From positions 1 to 8,192 of the forward strand of contig MGMR01000047.1 of assembly GCA_001796495.1 (NCBI GenBank): 8,192 nucleotides of DNA. Reading direction: 5' to 3'. The stretch comes from Chloroflexi bacterium RBG_13_51_18. Lineage in GTDB: Bacteria > Chloroflexota > Dehalococcoidia > Dehalococcoidales > RBG-16-60-22. The position numbers and the translations under genes are program-made. The notes under the pieces are model-generated. The model saw only the letters and a program-made list of their open reading frames with translations. It did not search any database and was not told the origin of the DNA. The stretch's first letter is position 1, and each line of letters starts with the position of its first letter. This document shows, piece after piece, positions 1 to 6,289 of the stretch.

Positions 1-170
1 GGCAAGGCCAGGGTATATAGTCACGGTTCGTTTTCTTATCGATCAAATTCAGACATAATATCAATAACCAAAGGGTTTAGGTTGATAACAATAACTCATA
101 TTGTTCACCACCCTCCGCAATAGGTCTTCGAGCACGCCAACGAATCAAAAGTACTCTATACATTGGGTTT

Positions 171-199
171 TTGACAATAAAATCACCGAGGATTATACT
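171..199 (+). promoter_or_regulatory. Near-consensus sigma-70 promoter of the ICMT-like gene
   Basis: TTGACA at 171-176 matches the -35 consensus exactly. It is followed by a 17-base spacer and TATACT at 194-199, which matches five of six -10 positions. Transcription would start near 206 and give a leader of about 45 bases that includes the AGGAGG ribosome site at 241-246. This is the best promoter in the window. Seen directly in the sequence; activity is inferred. Confidence 0.75.
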
Positions 200-203
200 C
201 GGT
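185..203. promoter_or_regulatory. Palindrome over the -10 box, candidate operator
   Basis: ACCGAG (185-190) and CTCGGT (198-203) form a perfect 6-base inverted repeat around GATTATA. The repeat straddles the -10 hexamer at 194-199. A dimeric repressor bound here would block RNA polymerase. No known regulator motif is recognised, and no regulator gene lies beside it within the window. The repeat lies almost entirely upstream of the predicted start site, so an RNA role is less likely. Confidence 0.45.
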
Positions 204-251
204 TTACCACGAGAATGTTGACCTCTGAAATGTTGTGAAAAGGAGGTAATC

Positions 252-830
252 ATGACGCTTATACCAGCTTTTGAAATAGGTATGTGGAATGCTTGGATAC
301 TCTGGGTATTGATGTTTTTATCAATGACTGTTCCTAATTTTTTTATGAGCAAAGAAGCCAAAGAAAAAACGAAAAGGGCGACCCAGTTCGCCCCGCTCAG
401 CGGGACTAAGAAAGTCCTGGCTTATTCCACCCATGCCGTCATTATGCCGGCTGCTGCTATCTACTCTATCTTCCTGCCGCTGAAGACAGGCACGGCATGG
501 TTATACGCAGGTCTGCCAATTTTTATGCTGTCAATAGTCATGACGATAATGATTAACATCAGTTATGCCACCAGCCCGGTTGATAAACCGGTTACCAAAG
601 GATTCTACCGGATTTCAAGACACCCCATATACTTGAGCGCCGCCTTGATGTACCTCGGTATGGGCATAGCCTGTGCTTCTTGGGTTCTTCTTCTGTGCGC
701 CGTTCTATGGATTGCCTTCTTCAATATTGTTATCCCTGCAGAAGAACATTTCCTTATTGAGCAATATGGTGACGCTTATCGTAAATATGTGAATGAGACA
801 CCGATGTGGATAGGGATACCCAAATCCTGA
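252..830 (+). CDS. ICMT/PEMT-like integral membrane methyltransferase family protein
   Basis: The 192-residue membrane protein has about five hydrophobic segments, at roughly residues 10-31, 57-78, 83-104, 125-145 and 143-162. The C-terminal half carries the family signature: GFYRISRHPIYLS at 117-129, then EEHFLIEQYGDAYRKY at 164-179. In isoprenylcysteine carboxyl methyltransferases and related phospholipid methyltransferases, these elements (RHP and EE...YG..Y..Y) form the S-adenosylmethionine pocket at the membrane face. The length fits the short bacterial members of the family. The ATG has an excellent AGGAGG five bases upstream. The gene stands alone behind its own promoter and is not obviously linked to the downstream genes. 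The substrate cannot be read from the sequence: bacterial members act on lipids, on small molecules or on unknown targets. The family assignment is solid and the catalytic activity is inferred. Confidence 0.85.
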   Translation: MTLIPAFEIGMWNAWILWVLMFLSMTVPNFFMSKEAKEKTKRATQFAPLSGTKKVLAYSTHAVIMPAAAIYSIFLPLKTGTAWLYAGLPIFMLSIVMTIMINISYATSPVDKPVTKGFYRISRHPIYLSAALMYLGMGIACASWVLLLCAVLWIAFFNIVIPAEEHFLIEQYGDAYRKYVNETPMWIGIPKS

Positions 831-948
831 AAATAATAATGAATAACCCACGGATTCTTAGCCAGGTAACTTTTTAGTATATTGTTCAGCCCTTACCTAT
901 TCTCAAGCCAAGTATCTGTTATCAGCAAGATATAGAGTTTGATTCATC

Positions 949-977
949 TTGACAATATCCGGTTGTCGATGTACCTT
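949..977 (+). promoter_or_regulatory. Possible promoter of the kinase-regulator pair
   Basis: TTGACA at 949-954 is a perfect -35 box. A 17-base spacer leads to TACCTT at 972-977, which keeps only the T-A....T of the -10 consensus. The start site would be near 984, only about 12 bases before the chosen ATG at 996. That leaves room for the AAGG at 987-990 but is unusually short. The call is weak because of the poor -10 box. Confidence 0.35.
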
Positions 978-995
978 AATTTATGTAAGGTCGAA

Positions 996-2618
996 ATGGC
1001 AATGAGTAAAAAAGAGACAGGGATTCAGGGTGTGAAAGACGCAGGGTTGAATGCTGATCTGCAGGAAATAATCGATGCTGTAGAAGACGAGTTGCTGGTG
1101 GTCGACCCTGAATATCGTGCCAGGTTCGCCAATGCCGCAATACTGAGTAGATACCAGAAGAAAGGCGATTCACCCATCGGTAAATTCTGCTACCAGGTCT
1201 TTCAGGATAGGGATAGCCCCTGCCAGGAGACTTTATGGGATTGCCCGCTTCAAAAGGTCCTTGAAAGCGGCAACCTGATGACGGTTATTCATCCAGGAAA
1301 TCTGCGCGGAGTTCATGGTTACATGAAGATTACGGCATATCCCCTACGGGATAAACAAGGCAACACTAAAGCCATAGTTGAGCTGAGGAGAGACGTCACT
1401 GCCGAAAGAGAACTGGAAACACAAATCCTGAGGCGGCATCACCAGCTTTTGGCGTTAAACCATATTTCCAGTGCCGTGAGCGGACTGTACGACTTGGACA
1501 CTATTTTAAAAACCGCCCTGGATAACGTGCTTGAGCTTGTAAACAGTGACATCGGAGGAATTCTGCTCTTTGACGAGGATACTAAAACTCTGAGCTATCG
1601 CGTGCAGCGGGGTCTATCGGCAAAATATGTTGAAGAGACGCAGATTTCCCTCGGTCAGAGTATAGCAGGACAGGCGGCCGAAGTCGGCGAGCCTATAGTA
1701 GTGGAAGATATCTCCAAAGACCCGCGTATTACTCGACCCGACTTGGTGCTCGCCGAGGGACTCAAAGGATTTGTCAGCATTCCCCTGAAGGCAAGGGAGA
1801 AGGTTACCGGGGTAATGAATATCGCCAGCCACGTGGCAAATCGATTTGCTGCCGATGATGTCTCTCTGCTGAAGTCGATTGGTGACTATCTGGGTACAGC
1901 CATCGAGCAGGCCAGGCTTTATGACCGGCTGGCACAAGCGGGCGATAGATACCGTGCCCTCCTCCAGCACGCCCTGACGGCGCAGGAACAGGAAAGAAAG
2001 AGGATAGCCCGTGAATTACACGACGAGACCAGCCAGGCTATTACCAGTCTGACCTTGAGTCTGCAGGCTATAATGACGATTGCGGAAATGAAGGGTATCG
2101 GGGATGCCGAATTTATAGAGAAAGTTAGGGCAACTCACTCTTTCGCGGTTCACGCCGGCTATGAAATTGTAAGACTCATGAAGGAACTCCGTCCCAGCTT
2201 ATTGGATGAACTTGGCATGCCAGCGGCCATCCACCGCTATGCCAAGGATACGCTTCAAGCTCAGGGAATCAATGTGTCTGCAGAGTTTAAGGGTACCGAC
2301 GAACGGTTCCCTCCGGAAGTTGAAGTTACCCTTTTCCGTGTCGCCCAGGGGTTAATCGGCAATATCCTCGAGCACTCCGAGGCGAAGAATACCTTAATCA
2401 AGCTGGAGTGTGACGAAAAAGAGTGCATGCTATACATCGAGGACGACGGCAAAGGCTTCGATGTCAGAAAGTTAACCCGCGTTGACCCCAGCGGCCGTGG
2501 CGCGGGTCTATTCACCCTTAAGGAGAGAGTAAGTCTAGTCGGAGGCCACTGCCATATTAACTCCCATCCGGGGCAGGGCACCAAGGTAACTGTGAAAGTC
2601 CCGCTGATGCAGGTGTAA
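996..2618 (+). CDS. PAS-GAF sensor histidine kinase, HisKA_3 (NarX/NreB-like) type
   Basis: The protein is a 540-residue cytoplasmic kinase with no transmembrane segment. Numbered from the ATG at 996, it has a PAS domain (about 20-136), a GAF domain (about 150-310), a dimerisation/phosphotransfer domain (about 331-400) and a HATPase (about 446-538). The phospho-accepting histidine is H342 in RELHDETSQ, which also holds the DxxxQ motif linked to phosphatase activity in this family. The G boxes are DDGKGF (483-488) and GRGAGL (500-505). The PAS domain carries C65, C76 and C83. The N-box reads VAQGLIGNILEHS, whereas relatives normally have QEAL.N..KH: Glu is replaced by Gly452 and Lys by Glu459, while Asn456 is kept. 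The start at 996 is preferred because AAGG lies five bases upstream. A longer in-frame reading from TTG at 939 has no ribosome site, and ATG 1002 is a close alternative. It is paired with the response regulator three bases downstream. The signal is unknown; a redox or gas ligand is plausible. Confidence 0.9.
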   Translation: MAMSKKETGIQGVKDAGLNADLQEIIDAVEDELLVVDPEYRARFANAAILSRYQKKGDSPIGKFCYQVFQDRDSPCQETLWDCPLQKVLESGNLMTVIHPGNLRGVHGYMKITAYPLRDKQGNTKAIVELRRDVTAERELETQILRRHHQLLALNHISSAVSGLYDLDTILKTALDNVLELVNSDIGGILLFDEDTKTLSYRVQRGLSAKYVEETQISLGQSIAGQAAEVGEPIVVEDISKDPRITRPDLVLAEGLKGFVSIPLKAREKVTGVMNIASHVANRFAADDVSLLKSIGDYLGTAIEQARLYDRLAQAGDRYRALLQHALTAQEQERKRIARELHDETSQAITSLTLSLQAIMTIAEMKGIGDAEFIEKVRATHSFAVHAGYEIVRLMKELRPSLLDELGMPAAIHRYAKDTLQAQGINVSAEFKGTDERFPPEVEVTLFRVAQGLIGNILEHSEAKNTLIKLECDEKECMLYIEDDGKGFDVRKLTRVDPSGRGAGLFTLKERVSLVGGHCHINSHPGQGTKVTVKVPLMQV

Positions 2619-2621
2619 CCG

Positions 2622-3275
2622 ATGAAGAAGATAAAGGTACTGATAGTTGATGACCATACCCTCGTACGGGCGGGAATCCGTTCCCTGCTGACTCTTGTTA
2701 GTGATATCGAAGTAGTGGGCGAAGCATCAGATGGGAAAGAAGCTCTTGTGAAAGTACGGCAGATCATGCCGGACGTAGTGCTCATGGATTTGGCAATGCC
2801 CGTAATGGGTGGGCTGGAAGCTACACGACGCCTGCATAAAGAATTTCCTGAAATAAAGGTGCTGGCGTTGACACAGTATGACGATAGTGAATACGTCATT
2901 CCCATAATCGAGGCAGGTGCCCGTGGCTTTGTCACCAAGATGTCGGCGTTTTCGGAACTCGCCGCGGCTATCCAGGCTGCCTATCGGGGGGATTCCTATC
3001 TATCTTCGACGGCCGCCACAGCCCTTGTCGAAGAATATCAGCAGAAATTTCCGGTAGAAGGAGAACAAGACCCGTATCAAAAACTGACCGACCGGGAAAG
3101 GGAAGTGCTTAAGCTGGTTGTGGAGGGACATACTACCCGAGAAATTGCGGAGATACTTGTCGTCAGCCCCAAGACGGTTGAGTGGTATAAAAGCAGCCTG
3201 ATGAACAAACTGAACATTCACAGCCGGACCGACCTTATAAAATACGCCATCCGCAAGCGGATAATAACAATATAA
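2622..3275 (+). CDS. NarL/FixJ-family response regulator
   Basis: The 217-residue two-domain transcription factor is the expected length for the family. The receiver spans about residues 3-122, with acidic pair D10/D11, phospho-acceptor D56 in LMDLAMP, switch T84 and invariant K106. A LuxR-type helix-turn-helix spans about 155-213: LTDREREVLKLVVEGHT, then TREIAEILVVSPKTVEWYKSSL, which contains the recognition helix. It begins three bases after the kinase stop codon. An AGGTG at 2611-2615 inside the end of the kinase gene serves as ribosome site, so the two genes are almost certainly translated together and form a cognate pair. Phosphorylation at D56 is expected to drive dimer binding to target promoters. 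The neighbouring methylene-H4F reductase operon is an obvious candidate target, but no binding site can be assigned. The Met after K106 is unusual, since many relatives have K-D there. Confidence 0.93.
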   Translation: MKKIKVLIVDDHTLVRAGIRSLLTLVSDIEVVGEASDGKEALVKVRQIMPDVVLMDLAMPVMGGLEATRRLHKEFPEIKVLALTQYDDSEYVIPIIEAGARGFVTKMSAFSELAAAIQAAYRGDSYLSSTAATALVEEYQQKFPVEGEQDPYQKLTDREREVLKLVVEGHTTREIAEILVVSPKTVEWYKSSLMNKLNIHSRTDLIKYAIRKRIITI

Positions 3276-3353
3276 CGCCGCTATAAACGAAACCCGCATC
3301 AGTTTGACACTTTGAAATCCGACCAGAACCAGTACTTTCCCCATGTCTTGATT

Positions 3354-3389
3354 AGGGTTTTTCCTGGCGGTATTCCGTCAAAAACGCCC
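3354..3389 (+). terminator. Weak hairpin, possible terminator after the response regulator
   Basis: GTTTTT (3357-3362) pairs with AAAAAC (3380-3385). A flanking GG (3355-3356) can pair with CC (3387-3388) around a bulged G. An inner CGG/CCG stem (3368-3370, 3375-3377) caps the structure. Only a short T run (TGCTTTT) follows. The lower stem is AT-rich and the shape is imperfect, so this is at best a weak terminator. Confidence 0.22.
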
Positions 3390-3412
3390 CTGCTTTTCCG
3401 TTCAATTTCCTA

Positions 3413-3443
3413 TTGTCTGGCTCCCACAGTCTGGTGGCATAAT
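3413..3443 (+). promoter_or_regulatory. Possible extended -10 promoter of the MetF operon
   Basis: TGG followed by CATAAT (3435-3443) resembles an extended -10 element with five of six matches. The only -35-like element is TTGTCT at 3413-3418, at a poor 19-base spacing. Transcription would start near 3450 and give a leader of about 50 bases ending in the GAGGT ribosome site at 3488-3492. The position is right but the match is modest. Confidence 0.3.
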
Positions 3444-3465
3444 AAGATAACCAGTTAGCCACCAG
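3431..3465. repeat. Perfect 8-base inverted repeat upstream of the MetF operon
   Basis: CTGGTGGC (3431-3438) and GCCACCAG (3458-3465) are exact reverse complements separated by 19 bases. The left arm abuts the putative -10 box and the right arm falls just after the predicted start site. This layout fits an operator for a dimeric regulator, for example the NarL-type protein encoded upstream. It could also form an RNA stem if transcription starts further upstream. Seen in the sequence; function is inferred. Confidence 0.4.
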
Positions 3466-3497
3466 TCGTTGCCACTCAACAGGATTCGAGGTAGATA

Positions 3498-5609
3498 TTG
3501 GTGAACGTAGCCAATCAAAGCTACCCGGAAAATCGTTCGGAGAATGCTTCGGACCATAGTCTGGTACCTCCCTGCCAGGATGCCTGCCCCCTACATATGG
3601 ATATCAGGGAATACGTCGGTCTTGTTTCTCAGGGCAGGATTATGGAAGCGCTGCAGGTCATCAGGACAGGCAACCCGTTCCCTTCTATTTGCGCCTACGT
3701 TTGCACTCATCCGTGTGAAGACGCCTGCCGGCGCTCTCAGGTAGATAAACCTATCGCCATCCGCTCCCTTAAGCGATTCGCCGTGGAGTTCGGCGGGGAC
3801 AGGATGGTCCGGGCTGAAGCCGAGACCAAGCACGCCGAAAAGGTCGCTATCGTGGGGTCGGGCCCAGCCGGTCTGGCCTGCGCTTACTATCTTAAAAAAC
3901 TCGGTTATGCGGTCACCGTTCTCGAAGCCCACTCCGAGTTGGGAGGCATGCTCCGCGTGGGCATCCCCCAGTACCGGCTCCCCCGTGAAGTCCTGAATAT
4001 TGAAGTCCAGAGATTAATACGCATGGGGGTTGAAATCAGGACAGACACTCGGGTAGTATCCCTGGACCTTCTGTTTGAACTGGGTTATAAAGCTATCTTT
4101 ATCACCATTGGCGCCCATCAAAGCCTTAGAATGGGCATTGAAGGGGAAGAGAGTCCCGGTGTGATAGATGGGGCAACCTTTCTCCGCGAGGTAAACCTGG
4201 GGCTCAAACCGTCTCTGGGGAAGAGGGTGGCTGTGGTAGGAGGGGGTAATGTGGCCATTGACGCCGCCCGTACAGCAACTCGTCTGGGCATAAAAAAGGT
4301 GAGCATCCTATACCGTCGTAGCCGGGCAGAGATGCCCGCTGACCCCAAAGAAGTGGAGCAAGCCCTGGAGGAGGGAATAGATATTATATATCTTGTGACA
4401 CCGACCATAATAAAAAGAGAAAATAAAAGGTTAAATGTAACCTGCGTCAGAATGGAGCTCGGCGAGCCGGACGAGAGCGGCCGGCAACGGCCTGTTCCCA
4501 TCAAGGATAGCGTATTCATCGAAAAATTTGATACCTTAATTGCGGCGATTGGACAGGCGCCGCAGACCCCGAGCGATTTCGGAGTGCGCATCGGCAGGGG
4601 CAGCACGATTCAGGTTGACCCTAGCACGCTAACCACCAACCGGGTCGGGGTTTTTGCCGGGGGTGATGCCGTAACCGGGCCGGCTACGGTAACCGAGGCA
4701 CTGGCGGCTGGCAGACTCGCGGCACTTCGCATCGATGATTACCTGCAGCACCGGTACCCGCTACCTGTCAAAGAGACGAAGGAAAAGTTGGGTGGGGACT
4801 TGCTGCCTAAAACTATAGAGATGATAAAGAAGATAGAGCGAGTTGAGCCGCCAAATCTGGCCTTCGAAGCCAGGGCAAAAGACTTCGAGACCGTTGAGCT
4901 TGTTTATGGCTGGGAACAGGCTATCAATGAAGCACGAAGGTGCCTGCGGTGCGGTGTGGGCGTAGAGATTCTTTTTCAAGACAAATGCGCCACCTGCCTC
5001 ACCTGCCTTAGGGTATGTCCGTACCATGTGCCTTATCTGGATGTAAGTGGTACCATCCGTATACCCGCTGACCAGTGCCAGGCCTGCGGTATCTGTGTGG
5101 CCGAGTGCCCTGCCAAGGCGATAGTCTTAAGAAAGCCATTTGACCGGCGCCAGGTTACCGATGAACTTGGCCATACCATCAAATCGGCTGCCGAATCGAA
5201 AAACAAGCCACTCATCATTGGTTTCTGCTGCCAGTACGGACTCTATGGCACCGGCACTCTAGCCAGGCTGTGGCGGGGTGCCAAGGCTGGTGTCAGTATC
5301 GTGCCAGTCCTTTGCGTTGCCAAGGTAGAGGCGACTCACCTGCTATCCGCCTTCAAAACCGGTGCCGAAGGAGTCTTCGTTGCCGGTTGCGGGGAGCAAT
5401 GTGCCCGGGAAAATACTACCTACTGGGTGAAGCAGCGTGTGGCGAAGGTCAGAAAGGTACTGGGGTCAATCGGCCTCGAGCCCGAACGACTCCAGGTGTT
5501 CGCCCTGAGTTCCACTGCTGAAGACCCTGCCGAGGAACTGGACAAGTTCGTCGAACAGATAGGTTCTTTACGTTTAGCCTCAGTAATAAAGGGGGAGGTG
5601 AAAAGTTGA
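3498..5609 (+). CDS. GltD/NfnB-like FAD-NAD(P)H oxidoreductase fused to 2x[4Fe-4S] ferredoxin and MvhD-like domains
   Basis: This 703-residue modular electron-transfer protein is the predicted input subunit for the MetV-MetF pair encoded after it. Residues 25-95 form a GltD/dihydropyrimidine-dehydrogenase-type Fe-S domain with C26, C30, C65, C69, C73 and C77. Residues 115-415 form the flavoprotein: FAD motif VGSGPAGL (119-126), second Rossmann motif VVGGGNVAIDAA (246-257) for NAD(P)H, and the C-terminal FAD motif FAGGDAVTGPATVTEAL (386-402). Two ferredoxin motifs follow, CATCLTCLRVCP (497-508) and CQACGICVAECP (527-538), with an extra CLRC at 482-485. Residues 570-690 resemble MvhD/FlpD, with C577/C578, C606, C631 and C635. 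An in-frame stop at 3492-3494 fixes the N-terminus: the start is TTG 3498 or, equally well, GTG 3501, both behind GAGGT. Its last four bases overlap the next gene. NAD(P)H oxidation with transfer to MetV/MetF is inferred; bifurcation with ferredoxin is possible. The protein has no nickel site, so it is not a hydrogenase itself. Confidence 0.88.
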   Translation: MVNVANQSYPENRSENASDHSLVPPCQDACPLHMDIREYVGLVSQGRIMEALQVIRTGNPFPSICAYVCTHPCEDACRRSQVDKPIAIRSLKRFAVEFGGDRMVRAEAETKHAEKVAIVGSGPAGLACAYYLKKLGYAVTVLEAHSELGGMLRVGIPQYRLPREVLNIEVQRLIRMGVEIRTDTRVVSLDLLFELGYKAIFITIGAHQSLRMGIEGEESPGVIDGATFLREVNLGLKPSLGKRVAVVGGGNVAIDAARTATRLGIKKVSILYRRSRAEMPADPKEVEQALEEGIDIIYLVTPTIIKRENKRLNVTCVRMELGEPDESGRQRPVPIKDSVFIEKFDTLIAAIGQAPQTPSDFGVRIGRGSTIQVDPSTLTTNRVGVFAGGDAVTGPATVTEALAAGRLAALRIDDYLQHRYPLPVKETKEKLGGDLLPKTIEMIKKIERVEPPNLAFEARAKDFETVELVYGWEQAINEARRCLRCGVGVEILFQDKCATCLTCLRVCPYHVPYLDVSGTIRIPADQCQACGICVAECPAKAIVLRKPFDRRQVTDELGHTIKSAAESKNKPLIIGFCCQYGLYGTGTLARLWRGAKAGVSIVPVLCVAKVEATHLLSAFKTGAEGVFVAGCGEQCARENTTYWVKQRVAKVRKVLGSIGLEPERLQVFALSSTAEDPAEELDKFVEQIGSLRLASVIKGEVKS

Positions 5610-6289
5610 TAGTCGCGGAACAAAAACCCCTGGAAGAGATAAGGCGTATGATTGCCCCTTATCAGCGTGTATTAATACTCGGGTGCGGCACCTGCATGAC
5701 GGTTTGCGATGCCGGCGGTGAGCTTGAGGTCTCTTTTCTCCATAATGCGTTACAGCTGGCACAGGCACGGAGCGGAGACGTGGCTCATACCTTTTACGAA
5801 CATACTTTAAAAAGGCAGTGCGACCCTGAATTCCTGGGATTGCTTGATGAAAAAACGGCTGATGTAGACGTAATTCTATCTCTCGGTTGCGGAATCGGTG
5901 TGCAGGCCGTAGCCGAGCGTCTCCCGGATATGCCGGTGCTGCCCGGTGTCAATACCTCTTTCATGGGTATGACCAAAGAATCGGGAGTCTGGGACGAGCG
6001 ATGCGCCGCCTGCGGGGACTGCCGGCTGGAAGACACTGCCGGCATCTGCCCTATTACCAGATGCACCAAAGGTATACTCAATGGCCCCTGTGCCGGTCCC
6101 AAGAAAGGTAAATGCGAGGCTAATAAAGACATGGACTGCGCCTGGATCTTGATTTACCAGCGCCTCGAAAGGCTGCAGCAGCTGGATAAAATGCGCCGCT
6201 ATTACCCTCCCCGGAATTACCGGCCAATCCCCCGACCGAGAAGAATCACGAGTAAAGCAGGCACCATGGCAGGAGAAGGCAATGGCTAA
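5606..6289 (+). CDS. metV: MetV-like cysteine-rich subunit of methylene-tetrahydrofolate reductase (MTHFR C-terminal domain)
   Basis: The 227-residue soluble protein has thirteen cysteines and matches the MTHFR C-terminal-domain family, known as MetV in acetogens. The first cluster of motifs is LGCGTCMTVCDAGGE (25-39; C27, C30, C34) with LGCGIG (93-98; C95). The second is CAACGDC (133-139), then C148, C153, C162, C170 and C178. In acetogens MetV carries Fe-S clusters and hands electrons to the flavin of MetF. The start is TTG at 5606, which overlaps the preceding stop codon as TTGA. A very strong GGGGGAGGTG lies just upstream (5591-5600), so the rare start is well supported and translation is coupled. 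The tail after about residue 198 is basic and proline-rich, with no recognisable domain. Next to the MvhD-like domain and MetF, it is the natural bridge between NAD(P)H oxidation and methylene-H4F reduction. Family identity is strong; the cluster types are inferred. Confidence 0.88.
   Translation: MIVAEQKPLEEIRRMIAPYQRVLILGCGTCMTVCDAGGELEVSFLHNALQLAQARSGDVAHTFYEHTLKRQCDPEFLGLLDEKTADVDVILSLGCGIGVQAVAERLPDMPVLPGVNTSFMGMTKESGVWDERCAACGDCRLEDTAGICPITRCTKGILNGPCAGPKKGKCEANKDMDCAWILIYQRLERLQQLDKMRRYYPPRNYRPIPRPRRITSKAGTMAGEGNG

Larger units (their letters stand above)
3276..3497. other. Spacer between the two-component pair and the MetF operon
   Basis: These 222 bases hold no convincing gene. The listed elements are an imperfect hairpin (3354-3389), a weak extended -10 promoter candidate (3413-3443) and a perfect 8-base inverted repeat (3431-3465). 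The gap, compared with the overlapping genes that follow, supports a separate transcription start for the operon beginning at 3498. Confidence 0.6.

Noticed and set aside
1..123. Open + strand frame from the window edge to a TAG at 121
   Set aside because: Forty codons with no family resemblance; the region looks AT-rich and non-coding, and I cannot support it as the end of an upstream gene.
77..361. Minus-strand reading frame of 94 codons over the first promoter and gene start
   Set aside because: It runs antisense through a strong promoter, ribosome site and the N-terminus of a well-supported gene. It has no recognisable domain.
939..995. TTG start giving the kinase 19 extra residues
   Set aside because: No ribosome site upstream, and the segment contains a candidate promoter. 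ATG 996 has AAGG at good spacing.
2261..2938. 225-codon antisense frame across the kinase-regulator junction
   Set aside because: It is a shadow of two clear genes with intact catalytic motifs; its translation is rich in Ser, Thr and Arg and shows no domain.
3304..3309. TTGACA in the spacer before the MetF operon
   Set aside because: No acceptable -10 box at 16-19 bases; the nearest TACTTT is 23 bases away.
4118..4606. 162-codon antisense frame inside the fusion gene
   Set aside because: It lies over the NAD(P)-binding Rossmann region of the sense gene and has no family signature.
3498..5609. Reading the fusion protein as a hydrogenase subunit or as glutamate synthase small subunit
   Set aside because: There is no NiFe large subunit or glutamate synthase large subunit in the window, and the domain mix and metV-metF neighbours point to methylene-H4F reduction.
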